A stretch of DNA of 50,819 nt from Arthrobacter sp. SO5 (GCF_020532805.1 NZ_MQTQ01000001.1:1-50819), one strand, 5' to 3'. Shown: positions 39,672 through 49,094, counted from the stretch's first letter. Notes: a model not told the origin generated them from the letters alone. Numbers and translations are program-made.

Positions 39672-39812
39672 ATGAAGCAGAAACTGCAGTCGCTCGTGCG
39701 CCTGAGCCTCAAGCCCGCCCCACGGCACACGACGCTGTTCAACGGACAACTCCTGGACCAGAAGCGTGAAGACGTTTACGTCGTTATGCACCAGATGGGC
39801 CTCATCCGCTGA
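39672..39812 (+). CDS. Small basic protein of 46 residues, function unknown
   Basis: ATG at 39,672 follows GGGAGGTGA (39658-39666). The frame is open further upstream to a GTG at 39,609, but the ribosome site decides for the ATG. The product starts MKQKLQSLVRLSLKPAPRH, continues with TTLFNGQLLDQKREDVY and ends VVMHQMGLIR; it has a basic amphipathic N terminus and no membrane span. I do not recognise it. It is 171 bases before the next gene on the same strand. Composition and ribosome site make translation likely. Confidence 0.6.
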   Translation: MKQKLQSLVRLSLKPAPRHTTLFNGQLLDQKREDVYVVMHQMGLIR

Positions 39813-39982
39813 GGACACGTCACAGCCACAGAAAGAAGAACTGATGACTGACCCCGGAACTGATCCGCGGGGAGCCCACGCGGCGGCGCGTGGGCTCCCT
39901 GTTCACGGTTCCCTTCCCCGTTCCAGATCCGCCTGCACGGCGCAGCACTCCCAGCCGGAGCCGCCCCGGTAAGCTCGAAGGC

Positions 39983-41452
39983 ATGCAGGAGACAAAGCCG
40001 CCGGAGCACCGCAGACGGGCCCGACTGGTCATACCAAGCCGCAGCGACCTGCTGCTGAGGAACTTCACGGAACTCATCGGCGGACCCATGGGCCGCCGCT
40101 CGGCACCGGGCATCGTCTCCCCCGGATTCTTCACCGTGGAACGCGTCCTCATTCTGCTCACCGTCCTTGCGGCCCTCGCAGGCATGCTCCTCAAGTCCTA
40201 CTGCCGGAGCAACGGCTGGGAAACCCCCGGCCAGTTCTACGCCACCTGCTACTCGGATTTTCCCGAACTCTTCAGGAACCGTGGGCTCGGCACCGGGGCG
40301 TTCCCGTTCATTACGCAGGGAACGTTCTTCGAATACCCCGTGCTGATGGGCTTCATCGCCGGAGGCACGGCGCTCGTGCTGCCCGGCGAAGGCGTCACGA
40401 GCGAGCGCATCCTTGCCTACTTCGATGTCAATGCGGCCCTGGTCGCCGCGGTCTGGATCGTCACGGTGCTGGCTACCGCCCGGATGACGCCCCGCCGGCC
40501 TTGGGATGCCGCCATGGTGGCAGTGGCTCCCGGCATTGTCCTGGCCGGCACCATCAACTGGGACATCTGGGCAGTCGGCATGCTGGCCCTCGGCATGTAT
40601 TTCTTCTCCCGGAACAGGCCGGTGCTGGCGGGGATCTTCATCGGCCTGGGAACGGCCACTAAGCTTTACCCCCTGCTGATCCTCGGCGCGATCCTGCTCC
40701 TCGCCCTCCGGACCGGACGCATCCGGCCCATTCTGGTCACCGCCGGCGCCGCGGCCGCGGCATGGCTGGCCGTCAACCTTCCGATGGCTGCCCTGGATCC
40801 GGCCGGCTGGAAGTACTTCTACCAGTTCACCGAGGAACGGCCCGCCGGTTACAGCTCGCCGTGGTTCGCCTACAACCTCGTGGCAGGACGGGTCGGTTGG
40901 GTCCCGTTGCAGGCCGAGGCCGTCAACGCGCTGGCCCTGAACCTCTTCGTCCTGGCCTGTATTTTGATCGGGGTGCTGGCCCTCGCGGCGCCCCGCCGGC
41001 CCAGGCTCGCCCAGTTGGCCTTCCTGATCGTGGCCGCCTTCATCCTCACCAACAAGGTGTATTCACCGCAGTTCGTCATCTGGCTCGTTCCACTGCTGGC
41101 ACTTGCCAGGCCCAGGTGGCGGGATTTCCTGGTCTGGCAGACCTTCGAGGGGCTGCACTGGGCTGCGGTCTGGATGTACCTTGGCCAGGTGACCAGCGGC
41201 GGCGCCACCCAGCACAATATCGACATGCCTTACTACGTCCTGGCCGTCGTCTTCCACATGCTTGCCACCGCGTACCTGATGGCGCGCGTGGCCTGGGACG
41301 TCTGGGATCCCCGGTACGACGTCATCCGTCGGCACGATCTGGACGATCCGCACGGCGGACCCTTCGACCGTGCACCGGACTGGCTTCGGGTGAATCTGAT
41401 GAACCCCTCGGCGTCACGGCTGCCCTGGCGGAAGGTGCCTTCGGATGCCTGA
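39983..41452 (+). CDS. Polytopic membrane glycosyltransferase, GT87 / DUF2029 type
   Basis: A membrane protein of 489 residues with about ten to twelve spans. The plan of a GT-C polyprenol-phosphate-mannose-dependent enzyme fits: an early external loop with acidic residues (YSDFPELF), FFEYPVLMGF, INWDIWAVG, GTATKLYPLLIL and TNKVYSPQFVIWLVPLLAL are typical of the GT87/DUF2029 group. Such enzymes extend lipomannan and related glycolipids in Actinobacteria. ATG at 39,983 is preceded by TAAGCT (39970-39975) seven bases away, the leaderless pattern; the longer frame from 39,890 looks non-coding. Overlaps the next gene by eight bases. Confidence 0.82.
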   Translation: MQETKPPEHRRRARLVIPSRSDLLLRNFTELIGGPMGRRSAPGIVSPGFFTVERVLILLTVLAALAGMLLKSYCRSNGWETPGQFYATCYSDFPELFRNRGLGTGAFPFITQGTFFEYPVLMGFIAGGTALVLPGEGVTSERILAYFDVNAALVAAVWIVTVLATARMTPRRPWDAAMVAVAPGIVLAGTINWDIWAVGMLALGMYFFSRNRPVLAGIFIGLGTATKLYPLLILGAILLLALRTGRIRPILVTAGAAAAAWLAVNLPMAALDPAGWKYFYQFTEERPAGYSSPWFAYNLVAGRVGWVPLQAEAVNALALNLFVLACILIGVLALAAPRRPRLAQLAFLIVAAFILTNKVYSPQFVIWLVPLLALARPRWRDFLVWQTFEGLHWAAVWMYLGQVTSGGATQHNIDMPYYVLAVVFHMLATAYLMARVAWDVWDPRYDVIRRHDLDDPHGGPFDRAPDWLRVNLMNPSASRLPWRKVPSDA

Positions 41453-42884
41453 CGTAGCGGTCATCGGATCGGGCCCGAACGGTCTCGCTGCCGCGGTGAC
41501 GATGGCCCGGGCCGGGCTCAGGGTACACGTCTACGAGGCGGCGGACACCCCCGGCGGCGGACTGCGGACCACGGAACTCATTGAGCCCGGCCACCTCCAT
41601 GACGTCTGCTCGGCGGTGCACCCGATGGTTCTCGCCTCCCCCTTCTTCCGGGAGTTCGAGCTGTCCCGGCGGATCCGGTTGGCGGTGCCGGAGGTCTCCT
41701 ACGGCACACCGCTCGACGGCGGACGCGCCGCGCTTGCTTACCGTTCACTGGAGCGGACCGCTGCCGGGCTGGGGCGGGACGGCCCCGCATACCGGCGGCT
41801 GATGGCGCCGCTGGTGCAGCGGACGGAGGGCATCACCGAGTTCACCCTCAACCAGCTGCTGCGGATCCCGAAGGATCCGGTTGCGGCCACGGTGTTCGGA
41901 CTCCGGACTCTGGAACAGGGCTCCCGGCTCTGGGGCGCCAGATTCAGGGAGGACCTGGCACCGGCGCTTCTGACCGGTGTCGCGGCACACGCCGTGGCGA
42001 GGCTGCCCGCGCTGACGGCGGCCGGTGCTGGCCTCATGCTGGGCGTCCTGGGACACACCGGTGGCTGGCCCATCCCCGAGGGGGGATCGGCGGCGATTGC
42101 CCGGGCCATGGTGGCGGATATCGAAGCCCACGGCGGGGTGGTGGAAACCGGAGCACGCATTCAGTCGCTGTCCGAGCTTCCCCCCGTCCAGGCCACGCTG
42201 CTGGATGTGGCCCCGCCCGGACTGCTCCGGCTCGCGGAGGGACGATTCCCCGCGCGCTACCGCCGGGCGCTGGAAGCCTTCCGCTTCGGGAATGCTGCCT
42301 GCAAGGTCGACTTCATCCTCTCCGGACCGGTTCCGTGGGCAGCGCCCGGGCTCGCCGACGCCGGGACGGTGCATGTGGGGGGTCCGCGGGCGGAGACGGC
42401 AGAGGCCGAGAACCTGGTCGCTGCGGGCCGGCACCCAGAGAGGCCCTATGTCCTGGTCTCCCAGCCGTCGCGGTTCGACGCCGGGCGGGCACCGGCTGGC
42501 CGGCACATCCTGTGGACCTACTGCCATGTCCCGGCCGGTTCCACGGTGGACATGGGTGAGGCAGTTACCGCCCAACTCGAGCGCTTTGCCCCCGGCTTCC
42601 GGGACCTTGTGCTCCGGTGCAAGGTGACGACCGCGGCCGGGCTGGCCGACTACAACGAGAACTACGTTGGCGGTGACTTCGGTGCCGGCCTCATGGACCT
42701 CCGCGGCCTGGTCCGGCGGCCGGTCCTGAGTCCCGTGCCCTGGCGGACCCCCCTGCGCGGCGTCTACCTGTGTTCCTCCTCCACCCCGCCGGGTCCGGGT
42801 GTCACCGGCATGCCCGGGTTCCAGGCCGCAAAATATGCCTTGAAGGACATATTCGGGCTGCCGGTGCCCGGGCTGGGGCGCTAG
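41445..42884 (+). CDS. NAD(P)/FAD-dependent oxidoreductase, phytoene desaturase-like
   Basis: A 479-residue flavoprotein. The FAD dinucleotide motif is VAVIGSGPNGLAAAVTMARAG (4-24), followed by VYEAADTPGGGLRT. The C-terminal motif GVYLCSSSTPPGPGVTGMPG resembles the PYROXD2/CrtI-like branch of uncertain substrate. No carotenoid genes (crtB, crtE) are near, so a carotenoid role is not supported. It is coupled to the preceding glycosyltransferase gene by an eight-base overlap, hinting at a shared role in lipid or isoprenoid modification, but that is inference. Confidence 0.85.
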   Translation: MPDVAVIGSGPNGLAAAVTMARAGLRVHVYEAADTPGGGLRTTELIEPGHLHDVCSAVHPMVLASPFFREFELSRRIRLAVPEVSYGTPLDGGRAALAYRSLERTAAGLGRDGPAYRRLMAPLVQRTEGITEFTLNQLLRIPKDPVAATVFGLRTLEQGSRLWGARFREDLAPALLTGVAAHAVARLPALTAAGAGLMLGVLGHTGGWPIPEGGSAAIARAMVADIEAHGGVVETGARIQSLSELPPVQATLLDVAPPGLLRLAEGRFPARYRRALEAFRFGNAACKVDFILSGPVPWAAPGLADAGTVHVGGPRAETAEAENLVAAGRHPERPYVLVSQPSRFDAGRAPAGRHILWTYCHVPAGSTVDMGEAVTAQLERFAPGFRDLVLRCKVTTAAGLADYNENYVGGDFGAGLMDLRGLVRRPVLSPVPWRTPLRGVYLCSSSTPPGPGVTGMPGFQAAKYALKDIFGLPVPGLGR

Positions 42885-43058
42885 GCGCCACGGCAGCCGT
42901 CAGCGCCACGAACTGTATGTCATGCACGCGCATCACCGACGCGACGTGGAACCTGTCGGCGACCTGGCGGCGGACCTCCGGTCAACCAAAAGGTTGATCG
43001 TCGCCGTGCTGCGCCGTTTTCAGCCAAATCCGCGCCTGCCCGGCACTACGCTGAAGCT

Positions 43059-44375
43059 ATGGATAGCCAAGCGGGTGGTGCGGACACGGCGTCCACAGGT
43101 GCCTCCGCCATCCTGCGGCTCCTGCGGGTAAGCCTCCACGTCGGCTTCGCGGGACTGCTTCTCGTGGCCCTGGTCCGGCAGGTCGGTGCCGGGATCGAGG
43201 GCGTGGCGTGGCTGACGGTGGCCGCCGCTCTCCTACTCGCGGCCGTCTACCTGCTGGGGACGGTGCTGGAGAAGCGCCACTCCGCCGATCCGTCGCGCTT
43301 CGATCCGCGGCCCTATTCCACGTGGTGGCTGGCCGTCGTCTGCCTGCTCTGGCTGCTGCTGATCTGGGCCAGCGCCGACTTCGTGTGGCTGGCCTTCCCG
43401 CTCTTTTTCCTGCAGTTGCACGTCCTGCCGCGGCGTGTGGCGTTGCCGGCCATTGCGCTGAGCACCGTCCTGCTGATCGGGGCTTTGTGGTTGCACAACA
43501 GCGGAGGGGACGGCGGTCCGCTTCAGCTGCCGATGGTGCTGGGACCGGTGTTCGGGGCGGCGTTTGCCGTGGTCACCGGGCTCGCGTACCGCGCGCTCTA
43601 CCTTGAGGCGGAAAGCCAGCGGCTGGCCGCCGAGGAGCTCCGCCGCACCCGGGAGGAACTCGCCCGGAGCCAGCACGACGCCGGAACCCTCGCCGAGCGG
43701 TCCCGGCTGGCCCGCGAAATCCACGACACCCTTGCCCAGGGTTTTTCCAGCATCGTGCTGATGGGCCGCTCCGCCGAGAAGGCCCTCGACGACGAAGACA
43801 CCGCCACCGCTCGTGCCCGGCTCCGGACAGTCCAGGAGACAGCCTCGGCCAACCTGGCCGAGGCGCGCAACTTTGTCCGCGGGCTGCAATCGCCTGCGCT
43901 CGAAGAGAGCTCTCTCGTGAACAGCCTCCGCCGGCTTTGTCAGAAGACCGAAACCGAGGCGGCCGCCCGCGGAGCAGGTCTTCGCTGCCGCTTCGATCTG
44001 GAGGGGACGCCCGTGGAGCTCCCCAACCCCTACCGCACCACACTGCTGCGCGCCGCGCAGGCGAGCCTCGCGAACGTGTGGGTTCATGCGAAGGCGGGGA
44101 CCGCCGTCGTGACCCTGTCCTTCCTGGGGAGCGAGGTGGCGATGGACATTTACGACGACGGCGCCGGATTCGACCCTGCCGCCGCTGCAGGGAAGGGGCG
44201 TCCCGACGGGTCGGGGTACGGGCTCAAGTCCCTGCGCGACCGGGTTGCCGCCCTGTCCGGCAGCCTGGACATCGAGTCTGCCCCGGGCGAGGGCACCGTG
44301 GTGGCGATCCGGCTGCCGCTTGCAGTTGCCGGCGCGGGAATCGGTGCGGAAGAACCGGAGAAGGAGGCACCATGA
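43059..44375 (+). CDS. Sensor histidine kinase, NarL-type two-component system
   Basis: A membrane-bound kinase of 438 residues. About six spans fill residues 15-175, with no large external sensor domain. The HisKA_3 dimerisation helix carries the phospho-site His222 in LAREIHDTLAQGFSS, and the ATPase domain ends with GYGLKSLRDRVAALSGSLDIES and GEGTVVAIRLP. The stimulus is unknown; this architecture is typical of kinases that sense envelope stress through their membrane part. ATG at 43,059 follows TACGCT (43047-43052) by six bases, a leaderless pattern. It overlaps the response regulator gene by four bases. An inverted repeat at 42981-42998 lies upstream. Confidence 0.92.
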   Translation: MDSQAGGADTASTGASAILRLLRVSLHVGFAGLLLVALVRQVGAGIEGVAWLTVAAALLLAAVYLLGTVLEKRHSADPSRFDPRPYSTWWLAVVCLLWLLLIWASADFVWLAFPLFFLQLHVLPRRVALPAIALSTVLLIGALWLHNSGGDGGPLQLPMVLGPVFGAAFAVVTGLAYRALYLEAESQRLAAEELRRTREELARSQHDAGTLAERSRLAREIHDTLAQGFSSIVLMGRSAEKALDDEDTATARARLRTVQETASANLAEARNFVRGLQSPALEESSLVNSLRRLCQKTETEAAARGAGLRCRFDLEGTPVELPNPYRTTLLRAAQASLANVWVHAKAGTAVVTLSFLGSEVAMDIYDDGAGFDPAAAAGKGRPDGSGYGLKSLRDRVAALSGSLDIESAPGEGTVVAIRLPLAVAGAGIGAEEPEKEAP

Positions 44376-45028
44376 ACGCCATCCGTGTGCTGCTCGTCGA
44401 CGACCATCCGGTTGTTCGGGCCGGATTGAGGGCCATGCTGAGCGATTTCGAGGGCATCACGGTGGCCGCGGAAGCGGCCGACGGCGGCGCCGCGCTTGCT
44501 GCGCTGGCCCGGCTTCATGCCCTCGGCGAACCGGTCGACGTCGTGCTCATGGACCTGCAGATGGGTGACGGGATGGACGGTGTGACGGCGACGGGCAAAA
44601 TCAAGGCCGGCGCGGCCGGGCAGCCGCCGCCCCCGGTGCTGATCCTGACCACCTACGATTCCGACGCCGACATCCTCGCCGCGGTGGAGGCCGGCGCGAG
44701 CGGCTACATGCTCAAGGACGCGCCGCCGGAGCAGATCCGGCAGGCGGTGCTCTCCGCAGCTTCCGGGCAGACGGCGCTGGCACCGGAGGTGGCCGCCCGG
44801 CTGATGGGCCGGATCCGGAACCCCGAACCGGCCCTGTCGTCCCGGGAAATCCAGCTGCTGGAACTGCTGGCCACCGGACTGGGCAACCGGGCCATCGCCA
44901 AGCAGCTGTTCATCTCCGAAGCTACGGTCAAGACCCACCTCGGGCATATCTACGGAAAGCTTGGGGTGGACAACCGCACTGCCGCGATTTCCGTTGCCAC
45001 CCAGCGGCGGATCATCCGGCGTCTCTAG
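44372..45028 (+). CDS. Response regulator, NarL/FixJ family
   Basis: A 218-residue partner of the adjacent histidine kinase. The receiver domain has VLLVDDHPVVRAGL with the acidic pair, phospho-acceptor Asp61 in VVLMDLQMGDG, the switch Thr in ILTTYDSD and Lys in GYMLKDAPP. The C-terminal LuxR-type helix-turn-helix is SSREIQLLELLATGLGNR and ISEATVKTHLGHIYGKLGV. The ATG is preceded by AAGGAGG (44361-44367) and overlaps the kinase stop (ATGA). Target genes are unknown; the penicillin-binding lipoprotein downstream is a candidate by position. Confidence 0.95.
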   Translation: MNAIRVLLVDDHPVVRAGLRAMLSDFEGITVAAEAADGGAALAALARLHALGEPVDVVLMDLQMGDGMDGVTATGKIKAGAAGQPPPPVLILTTYDSDADILAAVEAGASGYMLKDAPPEQIRQAVLSAASGQTALAPEVAARLMGRIRNPEPALSSREIQLLELLATGLGNRAIAKQLFISEATVKTHLGHIYGKLGVDNRTAAISVATQRRIIRRL

Positions 45029-45150
45029 CCCGCTTGTGGACTGCATGTAGGGTAACCGGGCCGGAACGCCAGGCCGGGCGCAGTGCTTTGGTCTGCCGGC
45101 AGGATTCATGTGACAAGGAGATTGTCCGGTGCTCGGTGCATAATTGCGCG

Positions 45151-47130
45151 ATGGGGAACTCATCAAAACTTTCACTTGCCCTTGTCGGGCTCATACTCGG
45201 CGCCTCCCTGGTGGGGTGCTCCGACGGCCGCGCCGGCGCGCAGGACGCCGCGAAGCAGCTTGCGTCCGCCGTGGAGGCGCTCGACGTCGGCTCGGTCGCA
45301 TTTGACGGGAAGGATTCCGGCGCGGCCAACGACCAGCTCAGGGCAGTGTTCAAGGCGCTCGATCCGGCGAAGCCCGCCGTTGAGGCCGGCGATCTGACGC
45401 TCGATTCCGGCACCGCCACGGTCCCGCTCACCTACAGCTGGAAGATCGGTTCCGGCGAGTGGAAGTACACCACGTCCGCCCAGTTGAAGAAGTCGGGTGA
45501 CAAGTGGCTGACCATATGGAATCCGGCCACCCTGGTGCCGGACCTGGCCGAGGGGGAAATCCTTGGCACGGCGAGCCAGACGCCGCCGCGGGCCGATATC
45601 CTCGGTGCCGGTGACGCCAAGCTGGTCACGTACCGGCCTGTTGTGAATGTGGGCATCGACAAGCCCCTGCTGGCCTCCGCCGATCCGGCCGCGTCCGCCG
45701 CGAAGCTCGCCCAGTTAGTGGGAGCTGACCCCGCCGCCTACGCCCAGCAGGTGCAGGCGGCCGGGCCCGAGGCGTTCGTCGCCGCCATCACCCTGCGCCA
45801 GGACGGCCGAACAATCACCGACGCACAGATCGCCGAGATCCCCGGCGCCCGCGCCATCGCCGACCAGCTCCCGCTTGCACCGACCCGCACTTTCGCCCGC
45901 GCGCTGCTGGGCACCGCAGCCGAGGCGAACGCCGAACAGATCGAGAAATCAGGCGGGGCGCTCAAGGCCGGGGACACCACGGGAACCGGCGGTCTCCAAC
46001 AGCAATACGACGCACAACTGCGCGGCACCGACGGCATCCAGGTCTACGTCGAGAAGCCCGGCCTCACCACCGAGCAGAAGCAGGCCTTGCTCAACGGCGG
46101 GCGCCGGGTCCTGTTCCAGCTGGAGATCAAGGCGGGGACCGCGCTGAAGACAACCCTGGACCCGAACCTGCAGCAACTGGCCGAGGGCATCCTCGGCAAG
46201 GTCGGTCCCGCCTCGGCCATCGTGGCGCTCCGGCCCTCCACCGGCGCCGTGCTCGCAGCGGCTTCCGGGCCGGGAAGCAACGGCTATGACACCGCCATGC
46301 TGGGACAGTACGCCCCGGGGTCAATCTTCAAGATCGTGGATGCCCTGGCAATGCTCCGCAATGGTTTGACCCCGGAATCAGCAGTGGACTGCCCGGCGAC
46401 CCTGACGGTGGACGGCCGGACCTTCAAGAACGCCGAGGGGTACCCCGTCTCCTCGCTGGGCTCCGTGACCCTGCGCGACGCCTTCGCGCATTCCTGCAAC
46501 ACCGCCTTCATCAACGCCCGGGACCAGGTCAGCCAGGCCCAGCTGGAATCCGCGGCCACTTCCCTGGGTGTCGCGGTGGAAGCCCCCGGGCTGGGGGCAG
46601 GCGCCTTTCTGGGCTCCGTCCCGGGAACCGCCGAAGGCACCGGGCATGCGGCGTCCATGATCGGTCAGGGCAAGGTGCTCATGTCCCCGCTGGCCGCCGC
46701 GATCATGGCCGGGTCCGTCGCCAAGGGCGCCCCGGTCACGCCTCAGCTGGTGCTGAAACCCAACGCCAGCGACCCGGCCACCCCGGCAGCCGGGCCGACG
46801 GCGTCCGCTGCAGCGCCGTCGTCGTCAGCTCCGGCGCCGGCGAAAACGTCCGGAACGCCGGTGACCGCGGCGGAAGCAGCCTCGCTGGCGGACATGATGC
46901 GCGCCGTGGTGACGTCCGGACATACCGGCTTCCTGGCCTCCGTCCCCGGCGCGCCAGTGGGTGCCAAAACAGGGACGGCTGAGTTCGGCAAGGACAATCC
47001 GCCCAAGACCCACGCCTGGATCGTGGCCGTTCACGGTGACCTTGCCGTCGCCGTGTTCGTGGAGGACGGTGGCCTCGGCGCCACCACCTCCGGTCCGTTG
47101 CTCAAGGAGTTCCTGACCGCCGCGGGCTAA
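45151..47130 (+). CDS. Penicillin-binding lipoprotein (class B transpeptidase with MecA-type N domain)
   Basis: A 659-residue peptidoglycan transpeptidase. A signal peptide ends in the lipobox SLVGC (Cys23), so it is a lipoprotein on the outer face. Residues 30-150 form an NTF2-like MecA_N domain, then a dimerisation domain and the transpeptidase. Active-site motifs are SIFK with Ser391 and Lys394, SCN (448-450) and KTG (606-608). It resembles M. tuberculosis Rv2864c. A Pro/Ala/Ser insert precedes the KTG region. Longer frames start at 45,034, but the ATG at 45,151 begins the signal peptide; CATAAT (45139-45144) six bases upstream suggests a leaderless mRNA. Confidence 0.92.
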   Translation: MGNSSKLSLALVGLILGASLVGCSDGRAGAQDAAKQLASAVEALDVGSVAFDGKDSGAANDQLRAVFKALDPAKPAVEAGDLTLDSGTATVPLTYSWKIGSGEWKYTTSAQLKKSGDKWLTIWNPATLVPDLAEGEILGTASQTPPRADILGAGDAKLVTYRPVVNVGIDKPLLASADPAASAAKLAQLVGADPAAYAQQVQAAGPEAFVAAITLRQDGRTITDAQIAEIPGARAIADQLPLAPTRTFARALLGTAAEANAEQIEKSGGALKAGDTTGTGGLQQQYDAQLRGTDGIQVYVEKPGLTTEQKQALLNGGRRVLFQLEIKAGTALKTTLDPNLQQLAEGILGKVGPASAIVALRPSTGAVLAAASGPGSNGYDTAMLGQYAPGSIFKIVDALAMLRNGLTPESAVDCPATLTVDGRTFKNAEGYPVSSLGSVTLRDAFAHSCNTAFINARDQVSQAQLESAATSLGVAVEAPGLGAGAFLGSVPGTAEGTGHAASMIGQGKVLMSPLAAAIMAGSVAKGAPVTPQLVLKPNASDPATPAAGPTASAAAPSSSAPAPAKTSGTPVTAAEAASLADMMRAVVTSGHTGFLASVPGAPVGAKTGTAEFGKDNPPKTHAWIVAVHGDLAVAVFVEDGGLGATTSGPLLKEFLTAAG

Positions 47131-47203
47131 GTGCTGGCGCAGGGGCGGCCCGCTGGCGGCCCAATGCCGCGGCCGCGCGGCCGGGCCGTGGGAGGATGGA
47201 AGC

Positions 47204-48886
47204 GTGGCCCATATTGACGTTTCCAACATCGATTACTTCCTCTCCGACGGCACCCAGCTGCTCAACGGCGTGACCTTCAAGGTTCCGGACGGCAGCAAAA
47301 CAGCGCTGATCGGACCCAACGGAACCGGCAAGACCACGTTGTTCCGGATCATCTCCGGCGACCTCATCCCGGACGAAGGCGTGATCGGCCGCTCCGGCAA
47401 CATGGGCATCATGCGCCAGTTCGTGGGCCAGGTCCGCGACGATTCGACGGTCCGAGACCTGCTGGTCTCCGCCGCGCCGCCTGCCCTCGCGGCCGCCGCA
47501 CGCGCCGTGGACGAGGCGGAACTGGCGATGATGGAGCACGACGACGAGCCCACCCAGATGACCTATGCCCAGGCGATCGTGGACTGGGGGGATGCCGGCG
47601 GCTACGACGTCGAGACCGTCTGGGACGAGGTCTGCATGGCCGCGCTGGGCCTGCCCTTTGACCGCGCGCAGCACCGCCCGGCGTCGAGCCTCTCAGGCGG
47701 CGAGCAGAAGCGGCTGGTGCTCGAGGCGCTCTTCGCCGGGCCGGACGAGCTCCTGCTTCTTGACGAGCCCGACAACTACCTTGATGTGCCGGGGAAGCGC
47801 TGGCTTGAGGGGAAGCTCAACGAGTCGAAGAAGACCGTCTTCTTCATCAGCCACGACCGCGAGCTGCTTAACAACGCCGCGGGCCGCATCGTCACGCTGG
47901 AGCCGGGCATCAACGGCGCCGGCGCGTGGATCCACGGCGGCGGCTTCGGCTCCTACGTGGACGCCCGCGCGGACCGGAATGCCCGTTTTGAGGAGCTGCG
48001 CAAGCGCTGGGACGAGGAGCACGTGAAGCTCAAGGAACTCGTCAACATGTACAAGAACAAGGCCGCATTCCGCTCTGACATGGCCAACCGGTACCACGCG
48101 GCGCAGACCCGGCTGGCGAAGTTCCTCGAGGCCGGTCCGCCCGAGGCGCTGCCGATCGAGCAGAATGTGCACATGCGGCTGAAGGGCGGCCGCACCGCCA
48201 AGCGCGCCGTTGTGGCCGAAAAGCTGGAGCTGACCGGGCTGATGAAGCCGTTTTCGACCGAGGTGTGGTTCGGCGACCGCGTCGGCGTGCTGGGTTCCAA
48301 CGGCTCCGGCAAGAGCCACTTCCTGCGCCTGCTCGCTACCGGAGGCACCGATCCGGAGCGGGAGCACCTGCCGGTGTCCGACGTCGAGATCGCCGAAGTC
48401 CCGCACGACGGCACGGTGAAGCTGGGCGCCCGCATCCGGCCCGGGTTCTTCGCCCAGACCCATGTCCGTCCGGACCTGCTGGGCAAGACCCTGCTGGAAA
48501 TCCTGCACCGGGGTGACGAGCACCGCTCCGGGATGGGCCGGGAAGCCGCGGCAGGGGCGCTGGACGGGTATGGCCTGGCCGCGCAGTCGGAGCAGAAGTA
48601 TGAGTCGCTTTCGGGCGGCCAGCAGGCCCGGTTCCAGATCCTGTTGCTGCAGCTCTCCGGCGCTACGCTGCTGTTGCTCGACGAGCCCACGGACAACCTG
48701 GACCTGCACTCCGCCGAGGCGCTGGAACGGGCGATCGACCACTTCGAGGGCACGGTCCTGGCCGTCACCCACGACCGCTGGTTTGCCCGGACCTTTGACC
48801 GTTTCCTGGTCTTCGGCTCCGACGGCAAGGTCTACGAGTCCGGCGAGCCGGTCTGGGACGAAAAGCGCGTCGAGCGCGCCCGCTAG
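47204..48886 (+). CDS. ABC-F family ATPase, ribosome-associated type
   Basis: A soluble protein of 560 residues with two ABC domains and no membrane part. Domain 1: Walker A GPNGTGKTT, signature SSLSGGEQKRL, Walker B LLLLDEPDNYLD. Domain 2: GSNGSGKSH, SLSGGQQARF and LLLLDEPTDNLD. The linker between them (about 255-330) is helical and charged, as expected for the P-site tRNA interaction motif. ABC-F proteins relieve stalled ribosomes or give antibiotic resistance. The second P-loop has His where Thr or Ser is usual. GTG start at 47,204 without a strong ribosome site. Followed by a large inverted repeat. Confidence 0.9.
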   Translation: MAHIDVSNIDYFLSDGTQLLNGVTFKVPDGSKTALIGPNGTGKTTLFRIISGDLIPDEGVIGRSGNMGIMRQFVGQVRDDSTVRDLLVSAAPPALAAAARAVDEAELAMMEHDDEPTQMTYAQAIVDWGDAGGYDVETVWDEVCMAALGLPFDRAQHRPASSLSGGEQKRLVLEALFAGPDELLLLDEPDNYLDVPGKRWLEGKLNESKKTVFFISHDRELLNNAAGRIVTLEPGINGAGAWIHGGGFGSYVDARADRNARFEELRKRWDEEHVKLKELVNMYKNKAAFRSDMANRYHAAQTRLAKFLEAGPPEALPIEQNVHMRLKGGRTAKRAVVAEKLELTGLMKPFSTEVWFGDRVGVLGSNGSGKSHFLRLLATGGTDPEREHLPVSDVEIAEVPHDGTVKLGARIRPGFFAQTHVRPDLLGKTLLEILHRGDEHRSGMGREAAAGALDGYGLAAQSEQKYESLSGGQQARFQILLLQLSGATLLLLDEPTDNLDLHSAEALERAIDHFEGTVLAVTHDRWFARTFDRFLVFGSDGKVYESGEPVWDEKRVERAR

Positions 48887-48907
48887 GCCCCAGCGTGGAT
48901 CCCACAC

Positions 48908-48974
48908 AGCAACGCGGGGTCACTTGGCGCCCATTCCGGGAGTGTTTTTGGGCGCTAAGTGACCCCGCGTTGCT
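48908..48974. repeat. Large inverted repeat, 26-bp arms, after the ABC-F gene
   Basis: Arms at 48908-48933 and 48949-48974 are complementary over 26 positions with one mismatch that is a G-U pair in RNA. The 15-base loop ends in TTTTT on the plus strand. It may end transcription of the ABC-F gene, but there is no T run after the second arm. The core GCAACGCGGGGTCACTT looks like an interspersed palindromic element. Confidence 0.85.
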
Positions 48975-49060
48975 TGGGGCGTGGCCGTTCCACCGAATCC
49001 ACACTGCATGACGTCCCGGAAGGTGCCCTTCTGGAGCACGCGCCGCATTTGCGCACGGAA

Positions 49061-49074
49061 TGATTAAACGATCA
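49061..49074. promoter_or_regulatory. Candidate operator upstream of the DeoR gene
   Basis: TGATTAAACGATCA has TGAT/ATCA symmetry and lies 20 bases before the DeoR start. TAGCAT (49083-49088) between them is a likely -10 element, placing the palindrome in the promoter where an autoregulator would bind. Confidence 0.5.
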
Positions 49075-49094
49075 TATTTGGTTAGCATTTGAGC

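Noticed and set aside
41445..42884. Carotenoid biosynthesis locus
   Set aside because: The flavoprotein is CrtI-like only in its general fold; no phytoene synthase or prenyltransferase gene is nearby.
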